Positions 32,551 through 43,200 of a stretch of 64,000 nt of DNA are shown piece by piece. Both the position numbers and the translations under genes were made by a program. Origin of the DNA: Epinephelus fuscoguttatus (lineage: Eukaryota; Chordata; Actinopteri; Perciformes; Serranidae); contig NC_064757.1 in assembly GCF_011397635.1 (NCBI RefSeq), positions 33,765,839 through 33,829,838 on the forward strand. Direction: 5' to 3'. Below the pieces are notes generated by a model that was not told the origin of the DNA, did no database searches, and saw nothing but the letters and a program-made list of their open reading frames with translations. Each line of letters opens with the position of its first letter. Positions within the stretch are counted from its first letter, which is position 1.

Positions 32551-33500
32551 ACATTTGTAGGAGAGAGTTTCTCAGCTTCAACATCAGAGATTCTCAATTC
32601 ACATTAGTGTTGTCACAGCACTGGAATTCTAACTTTGACAAAATGCGCTGAAAAATACTGATCTCTGATATCATTTTTGATACTAAGGGGCATGATTGAC
32701 AATGAGGGCATAAAGTTAAACACATTTTAACAGAAGATAACTGTAACAATGCTTTGACATTTTTCCTTCTCTTAGTAGCAGAATGACTGTCGTAGACATT
32801 AACAATGATTATAACTTTTTTACATTAACAAAAACAATATTCTTCTTGCAGCAGTGCACATTCAAAAGACACTCAGATTGTCACACATTCAAAAGGAAGT
32901 AAAGTGCAGGTAAAAAACAAAACCATGTCACAAAAGATTATATGCAGCTAGAATAAATTAGGTGGGAGTCGAGAAGACGGCACCGTGATGGAGTGAGAGG
33001 AGTCGAGGCAATGGGGACACAGCTCTTATATCTCTGTTTTCACATTTCTTTATCCTTGTCAATCATTACTTCATGTATACTTTTTGTTTTTATTTCACAC
33101 TTGCTTTGACAGTGTAAATGTATGTTCATCATGTCAGTAAAGCTCCATTAAACTGAACTGAACATAATTAAACGGAGAAGAGAGCAAGTGAGAGGAGGCA
33201 GCAATGGAGGCACTGCAGTGGTGTCATAACATTGTTAGGGAAAAATACCAGTATATCGATACTGCAGAAAAAGAGTATTGACACCTTTAAGAACATTTGT
33301 AATCATTATGTATCTATAAATCAATATTTTTGACAGTAGGTCGTGTATAAAAGTAGCAAAACAAGAGTATTAATTTAACAGCACATACATTTGTGGAAAC
33401 TGCACTCATTGTGCAACAAGACCTTTCAAAGATTTTGGAGATTATGATTGTTAAAACATTACTATTGCTGAAGTCATCATGAGTAATACAGTAACATTAA
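32550..33500 (-). other. Distal 3' flank of ZNF-G, separated by insertions
   Basis: GAGTTTCTCAGCTTCAACAT (near 32,568), GTGGAAACTGCACTCATTGT and GGAGATTATGATTGTTAAAA (33,395-33,460) match the 3' flank of ZNF-D at 16,826-17,000. The piece between this and the ZNF-G stop contains a repeat block and a LINE. Confidence 0.5.
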
Positions 33501-33559
33501 GTGGAAAAAACAGGTTAATTCATAAATGCTATTACTGTGGTCTAAGACAGTCCCCAAAT

Positions 33560-33800
33560 AAACACAAACAACTCCCAAATTCAAACGCTGGGGTCCTAAA
33601 ACTCTTTGTGATGTCATAGGGTATCAAGTCTAGAGCTGCTCCATTGACAATGGATTGAGACAGATGTTAAAGATGACACTGAGAGCTCCCAGGGGGATGT
33701 TATGAGTATAACATATGGCTACATTAACTGAGAACAGTGCAACAGAATAAGGCTCATTTGGGTATAATAAAGAAAACAAAATTCTATACATACATAAAAT
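33560..33800 (-). repeat. Repeat block shared with 28,490-28,730
   Basis: Same order of motifs as the earlier copy (GAGCTGCTCCATTGACAAT, GCTCCCAGGGGGATGTTATG, ATAAGGCTCATTTGGGTATA). Confidence 0.55.
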
Positions 33801-34095
33801 TCGGCTCACATTCACTGTCTGTGGAGCGGATGCAGACTTAACACCCTCCAACATCACAAACTGGAGACTTACTTCTCCGGTTTCTGGCTTTGAGAGAGCA
33901 GCTCATGTTCACAATTAATTATTAAAGTTTCCTAGGCCATGTTAAAAACATATTGGTATTCTTTATTTGGGTGGTGTTCCCTTTTAACAAAACTTGATGG
34001 CATTATTTATGATGTAATACGATATTCTGCCCTATTTTAACTGAAAATTCTTCAGTACAATTACAGTGATGTTGCTATTACAAAACTGCATTCAT

Positions 34096-34800
34096 TTTAA
34101 TAATAATAATAATAATAATAAACTTTATTTATAGAGCGCTTTTCAAAACAGGGTTACAAAGTGCTTTACATGGTTGATCCTGGATTTAAAACAATGCAGG
34201 ATTCAAGCAAATAAAATGAGGCGATTTCAAGAAAATACAAAGAACAGTAAAGATAAAATACCGTTGCAGAAGCAGATAAGAAAAGTTGGCAACTAAGGCC
34301 CTGTAGATTGCACTGAGGCACAGCACATCGATTAAAGTAATACAATATAAAACACAAGATAAAAAAACAATAAAAATAATTAAATGGGACATATATAAAA
34401 TAAACAGTGTGCCACTGATTCTGAAAGCCTCTGATCCTCAGGCATGGAGTTCCAGAGCTGAGGGGCCTTGACTGCAAAAGCCTCGTCACCTTTAGTTTTG
34501 AGCCAGGACTGAAGAACAGCCAGCAGAGCCCTGTCTGAGGATCTGAGGCTGCGACCTGGCTCACAGGGGAGAAGCATCTCAGCAGTGTAGCCTGGGGCTG
34601 AACCATGCTTTAAAAGTGATCAGTAAAATCAGAAAGGACCTGATTTTGGAGATGCTTCTTAATTGATAGAAAGAGTACTGGACGATGCTTGTAATTTGTT
34701 TTTTAAAGGAGAGGTCACTTTTAAATATCACACCAAGGTTTTGGGCTGCAGGTTTGACATTTGCAGATAGAGACATTTTAATGAGTGAACACTTGTCCAG
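34096..34800 (-). mobile_element. L2/Maui-like LINE fragment with (AAT)n tail
   Basis: The minus strand encodes AQNLGVIFKSDLSFKKQI and YSFYQLRSISKIRSF, typical of the end of an L2-type reverse transcriptase, then KAPQLWNSMPEDQR further on. The 3' tail TTTATTTATAGAGCGCTTTT, TTTACATGG ends in an (AAT)n run at about 34,098-34,121. It is 5'-truncated and splits the 3' flank of ZNF-G. Confidence 0.8.
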
Positions 34801-34936
34801 AGGAGCTGGTGGTTTGTCCTGTTTACGGACTGTTTTGTCAGGTATGAGATATACTTTCTAATAAGTGCTCATGTGGCTCCTCACCTGTGAGGGTTCAAAT
34901 ACAAAGTCAGTATGCACTCCAATATGCCTTCCCAAT

Positions 34937-36345
34937 TCAAACATTGCTCAGGATGTTGTCACATGGGTTCTCACCTACATGGACTTTTCTATGATTCTTC
35001 AGCTGTGATGTCCAACTGAATCTTTTCCCACATGTTTTGCAGCTATATGGCTTCTCACCCGTGTGGACTCTTAAATGAGCGTTCAGTTGCTTTGTCCGAC
35101 TGAATCTTTTCCCACAAGTGTTGCAGGAATATGGTTTCTCACCTGTGTGGACCGTTGCATGAGCGTTCAACAGCGATGGCCGACTGAACCTTTTCCCACA
35201 AGTGTTGCAAGTGTGCGGTTTCTTCCCTGTATGGACTGTCGAGTGAGAGTTCAATAGTGATGTCCGACTGAATCTTTTCCCACAGGTGTTGCAAGAATAT
35301 GGTTTCTCACCAGTGTGTATTCTTATATGAGCGCTTAATGTTGATGTCTGGCTGAATCTCTTCCCGCAGGTGTTGCAAGAATATGGCTTCTGACCTGTGT
35401 GAGTTCTCATATGAGCGTTCAGTATAGATGTCCGGCTAAATCTTTTCCCACACGTGTCACAAGAATGTGGTTTCTCACCTGTGTGTATTATCAGGTGTCT
35501 CTGCAAAAGTGACTTATACCTAAAGGCTTTCTCACACGTGTCACATTTGAAAGAGTTTTTAACAGTTTGAGAAGTACAGTGAGTTATTGTCGTAGTGGCG
35601 TTAAATACATTGATGCAGTGACTGTTGCTGTTGTGATGATGATTCTGTGGTTCTGGCTCTGCATCTCTACTTGATCCTGAGTCTTGGTGTTTGCCTCTTG
35701 TCTGATCGTGGCTCTCAGCTACATGAGAGTCGTGACAGAGGAGCTGGTGGTCAAAAGTTGGTTCTGGTACCACAGAGCTTAAAACTGAAATGTAGCTTTG
35801 AGGCTTTTCCATCTCCACACTCTGAGTTTCAACAGTGCTGCAGTCCAGAGTCTGATCTTCACTGTGGTCACTTTCCTCATGAGCAGGAGTCAACATAAAG
35901 GTATCAGCCTCCTCCTTCAGTTTAAGCTGCTCTCCCTCCTGACTGGTGTAGAGTTCCTCCTCTTCCTCTTTAATCTGTGGAGGCTCTGGGTCCTCCTGGT
36001 CCAGACTGAAGCTCCTCTCCTGGTCAGTGAGAACCTCCTCCTGCTTACACACATGTTGCTGTGGGAGCTCTGGGGGGTCAAAGAACAAAAGGAAGTCCCA
36101 CAATTTAAACAACTGGCATCACATATACATCAATTTCCTCTGTTTGTTATTAAAATTAGTAGGTTTTACATACCTATCCTGTGTAACTTGACTTCAGGGT
36201 TCCACACCATATCCAACAGTCTGCGCTGACGGTTGATCTCTTCCTCGTACTCGACGATGGTTTTCTCAAAAACTCCGAATATTTCCTCCAAAGCAGCGGT
36301 TAGTCGATCATTGACAAACTCTCTCAGACACTCAAGTGAAGACAT
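34937..36345 (-). CDS. ZNF-G: C2H2 zinc-finger protein, 7 homogenised fingers
   Basis: Exons 36345-36174 (172 nt, donor ATAG|GTATGT) and 36069-34937, intron 104 bp, phase 1; 434 residues. N-terminal domain MSSLECLREFVNDRL..., with AALEEIFGVF where other copies have AAAEE. Acidic linker 58-232 ([23 protein letters not shown]). Seven fingers from about 233 to 423. Fingers 2 to 6 are nearly alike, with the recognition region SRTS-L-NAH or close variants (SQTSTLSAH, SRPSLLNAH, SRTKQLNAH). This points to recent tandem duplication or conversion of one finger, and predicts a repetitive DNA target. The H-X4-H penultimate finger and usual terminal finger are absent; the protein ends KVHVGENPCDNILSNV. 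Inferred nuclear DNA-binding regulator. Confidence 0.9.
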
Positions 36346-36429
36346 AGTTGCAAATTAAACAGTTAGCTTTACAGCGACTGCAATATCTTCCTCCAACTAA
36401 CTCAATTTGCCCATGGAGCTGACGCGACT

Positions 36430-36500
36430 GGCGGTTGTGTTGTTTACTTCCGCTGGTGTCACACTGTTTAGGTCCGACGGTGGACAGTGCAGCTTTTTTC
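36430..36500 (-). promoter_or_regulatory. ZNF-G promoter cassette
   Basis: On the minus strand CAGCGGAAGTAAACAACAC lies about 100 bp before the ATG, with GTCGGACCTAAACAGTGT just upstream of it, in the family order. Confidence 0.6.
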
Positions 36501-36849
36501 CTCTTCCAACTGATGGCATTTAATTTAAAAACCTTGTGTTCAACATCAACAGCAGGGATTTACACTTACTTCACATCATCTCACAAGGACATTTGGCACT
36601 ATTTTAGTGTATGGAAATATTAATAGAAAAATCTATTTGAAGAAAGAAACATTACACGAACCAGTATGCAAAATGGCCCTTGTCAGTGCCATGTAGTGAG
36701 ATCAAATTTATATTTTATTGTAATTATTGATGCCATGATGTTTTGCATTTGCATGTGGGCTAGAGGTAAAGAAAAGCACCATGATGTATGTTAGACAGTG
36801 GGTGAAGTAGTCTCAGAGCCACTCAGAGGGGGGAGTTGTACAGTTTGAT

Positions 36850-37400
36850 GGCCACAGGCAGGAATGTGGCGTTCACTGGTACATCTTGGTGGTATGAGTC
36901 TCCCACTGAAAGTACACATGGTGGAGTGGGTGTGAGACATTGTCCAAGGTAGTTCGTAGCTTTGACAGCATCCTCCTCTGTGACACCACCATCAGAGAGT
37001 CACACTCCGTTCCCATGACATCACTGGCCTTGCAGATCAGTTTGTTGAGTCTGTTGGCATCTGCTACCTTCAGCTTGCTGCCCCAACACACAATAGCATT
37101 GAGGATAGCACTGGCCACCACAGACTCATAATCCTGAGCATAGTCCGGCAGATGTTGAAGGACATCAGTCGCCTCAGAAAATAGAGACGGCTCTGGCCCT
37201 TCCTATAGAGAGCATCAGTGTTCTTAGCCCAGTCCAGTTTATTGTCAGTGTATACCCCCAGGTACTTATAGTTCTCTACAATGTCCACACTGACCCCCTG
37301 GATGGAAACAGGGGTCACCAGTGTCTTGGTCCTCCTCAGATCCACAGCCAGTTCCTTTGTCTTTGCCACGTTGAGCTGCAGATGGTTCTGCTCACACCAT
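36850..37400 (-). mobile_element. LINE reverse-transcriptase C-terminal fragment
   Basis: The minus strand encodes SVDIVENYKYLGVYTDNKLD, YRKGQSRLYFLRRLMSFNIC, then in another frame CWGSKLKVADANRLNKLICK and SHPLHHVYF. These are the end of a fish LINE reverse transcriptase (Rex1/CR1-like or RTE-like; clade not settled). At least one frame change separates the two parts and the 5' portion is missing. Confidence 0.75.
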
Positions 37401-37955
37401 GTGAGTAGTAGTTAAATTACTTTTTTGCCATTTTTTGTGTAATTAACTACTGAAACCATAAACAATGTTGGTCCATAAACTGAAATTGCTGCATTCATTA
37501 GTCATAAGTATTGATTAATACTACGTATTGACAAATGTTCAGAGAAGAGAAGTTGCTTGCTTTTGACTTGCCATCATGCTATTTAAGAAGTTACCTAGAG
37601 AAGTGAGTAATTCTGCTTGGTGCAAAATCCCCAGATGGACTCAGGTGACTCTGGTTTCTGGAAGGCAGGTGTCTGACTTACAAAACCAAAGGGGACATTC
37701 CTTTAACTTTCCCCTAAATAGGGTATTTTATCTTTTTATATTTTTGGTTTATGTATGATTTGTGAACAAATGGGCACTTTCTGCAATAAAATCAATTGAG
37801 TGGCTTTTTTTGTATGTGACTTTTTTTTGCGTTACACTTTGTCATATCAGATGTACATGGTCAATTTTTATTCTTATTATTGGTTTTCTTTTTTACAAAG
37901 TAGTTTGAGCAACTTTTTCCTCATGCAGCACCCTCTGGGGCTGAAAAATGAGACC
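37401..37955. other. Intergenic, nothing recognised
   Basis: AT-rich sequence with T runs; no gene or known repeat was seen. Confidence 0.4.
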
Positions 37956-37959
37956 AACA

Positions 37960-38330
37960 CTGAAATGCCAAAATGTACAGTTCTCTGAACAGCTCCTTGA
38001 GGCTGGCTCCAGAAGTCAGTCAATTCCCAGAGACCCCCCCTTGTTAAAATTTCCACTTTTCAGCAGAAATAAACATGTTTACAGCCTGGAAAAAACGGTT
38101 TTGGTCTCTATAGCTAATTTCCCCATTCATTATAACTGTACAGAGGTCAAATTTTATACAACTCACCCATTTCAATTTTATTAAGGCTTAAAGTTAAGCT
38201 TAATTAAGGGCTGTCTGCCATAGTGGCCCCTGCTTCCCAGTCAGCTTCAACCCTTGCTCCTCCACAGCCATATATGGTCACTTCTGGCTTCAAAAAAACA
38301 AGATGGCGACAGAACTGCTTCAAAACTGAT
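37960..38330 (+). repeat. Interspersed repeat shared with 21,600-21,880
   Basis: GAGGCTGGCTCCAGAAGTCA, GCAGAAATAAACATGTTTAC, GGTTTTGGTCTCTATAGCTA and AAAACAAGATGGCGACAG are parts of a common fish repeat, opposite in orientation to the copy at 21.6 kb. Confidence 0.6.
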
Positions 38331-38600
38331 GATTTTTTTTATTGGAAGTGTTCAAGATTTCATATCTGTGTGGAATTTACATGCAACCATGGCTACGTAG
38401 ACAATCAATGCTGCACAAAGTACTTGAGTACATGTAGTTACATTCCTCTACTGAATACAAGTTTGTTCAATATGAGACAGCTGCACTGATGAAAACACCA
38501 AACAGTATCAAATCATACTTAAACTGAACCCTAGCTGCTGAGATGCAGCATTAAAAGATCTCGATATACAAGCAATAAACAGTATGAAGAAAAAATAAGG

Positions 38601-39734
38601 TTAGTGGATTCTTCTTATGTGGGCTGCCAATTCATCACTACGTCTGAAATCTTTCCCGCAGGTGTTGCAAGTAAACGGCTTCTCTCCCGTGTGGCCTCTC
38701 ATGTGGACTGTCAACTGACTGTTATGTCGGAAATATTTCCCACAGGTTTTGCAAGAATATGGCTTCTCACCTGTGTGGATCCTCATATGGCCGCTCAGTC
38801 TTGCTTTCTGATTGAATCTTTTTCCACACATGTTGCAAGAATATGGCTTCTCACCTGTGTGTATCAGCAGGTGTCTCTGCAAATCTGACCTATACCTAAA
38901 AGTTTTCTCACACGTGTCACATTTGAGAAACTTTTTACCTGTATTACAGCAAATCCCTGACAAGTTAGTGTTGATTAAGTAGTGAGTGTGACTTTTTTGG
39001 GGGTCTGGCTGCACGTTACTTGTTGATCCTGACTCTCCATGCTCGCTTACATTTTGATGTTGGCTTTGAGCTACAAGGAAGTTGTGGAAGAGAAGCTGGT
39101 GTACATTTTTTGGGTCTGATACATCCGAGTCTTCAGAGTCTGATTCATCATTTTGCCAAGTGATACACACGCTAGCTGGAGGCTCTGTGTCTGCTGCACT
39201 CAGACTTTTGTCAAGAGGAAAATACAGAGACTGAGCTTCACTGTGGTCATTTCCCTCTGATGTAGGTGTCAAGATAAGGGTGTCAGTCTCTTGCTTCAGT
39301 TCAAGCTGCTCTCCCTCCTGACTGGTGCAGAGTTCCTCCAGTTCCTCTTTAATCTGTGGAGGCTCTGGGTCCTGCTGGTCAGCGAGAACATCCTCCTTCA
39401 TACCGACCTGATGCTGTGGGGGCTCTGGAGGGGACACAAAAAAAGAAAGAGGAAGAGGATACCACTGCGATGGTAGAGAAAAAATGCAGACATGCAAATG
39501 AGTGTTAGTATATACTTAAACAATATATACTAGTTTTATATACTACAAAGTTGTTGACATACCTATTCTGAGTAACTTTATTTCAGGGTTCCACACGATG
39601 TCCAACAGTCTGCGCTGACGGTCGATTTCTTCCTCATATGCGACGATAGTCTTCTTAAAAACTCCAAATATTTCTTCAGCAGCGGCAGTTAGTCGCTCGT
39701 TGACAAATCTCCTCAAATGCTCAGCTGACGACAT
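38601..39734 (-). CDS. ZNF-H: C2H2 zinc-finger protein, 4 fingers
   Basis: Exons 39734-39563 (172 nt) and 39424-38601, intron 138 bp, phase 1; 331 residues. N-terminal domain MSSAEHLRRFVNERL..., [20 protein letters not shown]. The linker (58-225) is of a second type: after QIKEELEELC and LELKQETDTLILTPTSEG it reads LDKSLSAADTEPPASVC and NDESDSEDSDVSDPK, shared only with the second half of the ZNF-F linker. It also lacks the ERSSSLDQE stretch. Four fingers run from about 226 to 331 and the stop comes right after the H-X4-H finger (AAHIRRIH); no terminal finger. This is the last ZNF copy on the right. Inferred nuclear DNA-binding regulator. Confidence 0.88.
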
Positions 39735-39824
39735 TGTTGCTTAATTACAAATTAAACAATGTCTTGGGCAATATCGTCTCCCAGCTAACTCAATATATGT
39801 ATATAGCTAACGCCATTAGCGTTT

Positions 39825-39880
39825 GCATTGTTTACTTCCGGTGGGCGTCACACGGAAAAGTTCCGACAGCAGAGCCGGAT
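39825..39880 (-). promoter_or_regulatory. ZNF-H promoter cassette
   Basis: On the minus strand CACCGGAAGTAAACAATGC lies about 100 bp before the ATG, with CTGTCGGAACTTTTCCGTGT upstream. It contains a full ETS-like ACCGGAAGT. Confidence 0.65.
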
Positions 39881-40234
39881 AACGATAAACTCATCCAAGA
39901 AAACGTAATGCTAACAATAAAATACGGAGGAAAACGTAACAAATATTTTCATTACTATCCCAACATATAGGGAAAAAGCTCTGGAATTAAGCAACATGTC
40001 CTCAAAATATGAATTAGCACAAGAGTCGGAACTATGTCGGGCAGTTTAATAACTTCCGGAAGGGAAACGTATTGACGCGGCATTGCATCCGGTAGCAGTT
40101 TGCTGGTACTGTTCTGTTAGAGTAATGTTAAATGGAAGAAAATTAGACAAGAAAATGAATCTAAAGGTTTGGTTTTGGCTCAAGGCTGCGTCACTTTAGC
40201 TTTAGCATAATTTAGGGTTTTTCAAACTGTCTAA

Positions 40235-43200
40235 ATGGGTGCGCATTACTGTGCTATATGTAGGCAAACAACATTTAATGGAAAGGGACATATCTTCGGA
40301 AAAAATCACCAAAGCAGACTCAGAGTGGTTCTTCTTAAATTCTTAGAAAAGGTACGTAGCTACATGACAGTTGATGTATACTGACGTTTAACGTTTTTCC
40401 TTCTACCTCAATGAACTCACCTGTACTTGCTAAGATGCTAACGTTAGCTGCAAATCGTCATCACAATCAAAATGATTCTGTGTCACATTTTGAATGATGC
40501 GTTTAAGGTATCATCGGTTTTAATCAGAGTGTAACTTTTGTGTTTCCTGTGTTTATGCACTGTCTCTCAGGTGAAGGAAGCTCGTCGGACACTTAAAAAA
40601 CCCCAAGTAGAGAAGTTTGACTGCACCCAACACAAGCAGACATTCTGGTGCTACTGCTGTGGGCTTGAAGTTGAACGAAATGTCACAGATGGCAACATGA
40701 CTGTGCTGTATGGAGGCTTGTTAGAGCACATGGCCACGTAAGTTATATTTTATTTATCTTGTTTTTACTGATGCCCTGGTTCACATCCATCCACCACAAC
40801 CTCAGGATGTGCAACACAGCACCCCAGGTTGTAGACATATCCTCAGCAGATAGAATGATATATAGAACTTGTGTTCATCTTGGTGATTGCATATCAGAAT
40901 TATCTTTATCAGCCAAGTATGTGTGCACATATAAGGAATTTGATTTGCTTTTTGAATCGCTCCCAATGAATTTACAGAGAAATAGACATAAAAGCTAAGA
41001 ACAAGAACAACGAAGCTGGGTAAATAAAAGTATGTGTCTGTATAAGTAGTACGTAAGTATATATAAATAGCATCAATGACCAGCAATAAGAACATTGTAA
41101 AAATAAAACATAAAAAGGCAAGTGGTCTGTAAGTTGTGTCCTTTAAAAGTATATGATCAAAGATCTTTTGATTGAGATCAGCATGAGCAACATGTTTTGC
41201 TTAGTGCTTCATTAGGCTAATGAAAAAATGCCATAAGTCAAGGTCAAAAATGGGAAAGCCCAACAAGACATTTATGACATTTATATTGACTGCCATATTT
41301 GTAAAACAGATTTGACTTAAGACATAGAACATTTTAATTAAAACAAACATCATAAATCTGCCGTCGTTATAAAATGTTATTTAAAGCACCCATAATGCAC
41401 TTTTGTGACAAGGAAGCAATGATTGCAGGGTATAGTCTTGGGATATCATCTTTTATGTTCTGCCTTAAACAAAAAACTTCAGAAGATTGTTTTTGTCATC
41501 TTGACTTGCAGTTTTGTGCTTGTACTAAAATTAAAATGCAGCTTATGTTGCCCAGACTAACACGTGTATTGTCAAATGTCTGTAGGCTTGAAAAAAGTCT
41601 CATATTTTTTTGTGATGAGCTGTTTTTTTCTTTTAACATTTTCACATGTCTGGTTTCAGCTCAGAACACAGGAAGAATACTCATAAGTTCTGGTGGGAGA
41701 ATAAGGCCGACCCAAAGTTTAGAGACAAGGTCATCATCACAGAGGAGGAAACGGAAAGGTAAGCCTGGTGAAACAAAAAGCTTTATTAGTAAAGTTTGTT
41801 TGCAAAATAAAATGTCTGCATGGATGATTGTTTGTTTTTGTTTAGGTTTAAAGCTGAGGTGGCAAACGCATTGGAATCATTTGTGGAGAAGGAGGATGAA
41901 TTCATTAAACAGGTAAAAATCACTCAAAATATTAATAAAAAGGGAGATCACCAGCATTTTTTACAATTCATCCTGAGAGGGATATGATTGTGTGTGTCAA
42001 ATTTAATGGCAGTTCATCCAGTAGTTAAGACATTTAATTCAAAACCATAACTGTCAGCCTTACAGTGGTACTAAAGAAAAAGTCAGAGGATAAATGTCAT
42101 TAAGTCCCTAAGATAGATTGCCCTGGCACCATGGGTATATGTATCAAACTATATGCCAATCAGTCCAGTAGATGTTGAACTTTTACCTGCTGATGGCACA
42201 AGAGGAAAACTCAAAGGAACACTATAGGTGGACAATGAATACGTGTACCAAACCAACATGCCATCACTAGAGCCATGTTTTTCTTGCATGGCTAAAAAGT
42301 GTCCCAAGGATTAACCAGGATTGAAATCTGTTAATTTTGATCTGTTTTTTCTCTTGTTTTTCTTTTCATGACTGTAGCAAGCCGATTACATCCGGGCCCA
42401 AGAGAAGCAGCGTCAAGAGGTCCTTCAGTCTCTTTTAGAGGTTTGTTTTCCAAGGATGCAGTGGCAGTATCCATCACTGTGTTGTTTCTATGATGGTATG
42501 ACTTTGAGTTACATGTAAGATGGGAAATACCACCACTCTCCAGCTAAATGATCGTAACTGCAATAGGAGGTGACTAGTGATCCTCTGGGAATGTGTGTTT
42601 GTTAGGTTGTTTAACTCTAAAATTGTGGCTGATGAATTCTTGTATTTGGTAGTTTAGGTAGTTTAGAGAGACAGTATTTTTCCTCATCAGGCTCTAGTAA
42701 AAATTAATAAAGCTTTTTAGATCCAGAGCGAGATGAAGATGATGAAAATGTATTGAAGTTGTAAGAGAAAAACAAAGAGGTGAATAGAGAGAGGGTTATG
42801 TTAAGATTTGGGGCACAGCAGAGTGCGAAGACTGTGATGAAGAAAATATGAGATGAAGCATGATTAGTGCTCAGACTTCCTCTGTGAAACACTGTTGGCT
42901 TTTCCTGAATCAATGTCAGCGTGAGGCAGAGCCAGAGTTGTTCAATGGACCCAACGGCACAGACATGTCTGCTGAGGACGCTGTCAGGTAACACTGTGTC
43001 TACATACCACATCTTATCCTTTCATCATTGTATCATCAGTCGCACTTGAAATGACTTTTGTTGTTTTGGGGCTCATCTTGTTGTCTGGGGAACAGCTCTC
43101 AATTTAAGTCTCAGGGGTCAGACCAGCAGGCAGGGAGCAGCTACGTTGAGTCAATGGTTGAGGCACCGTGGGCTGACACAGGACAAGGCCTGACTTTCAT

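Noticed and set aside
41374-41916. 180-codon plus-strand frame overlapping cenatac exons 3 and 4
   Set aside because: It reads the exons in the wrong frame and continues through introns; the spliced frame matches CENATAC.
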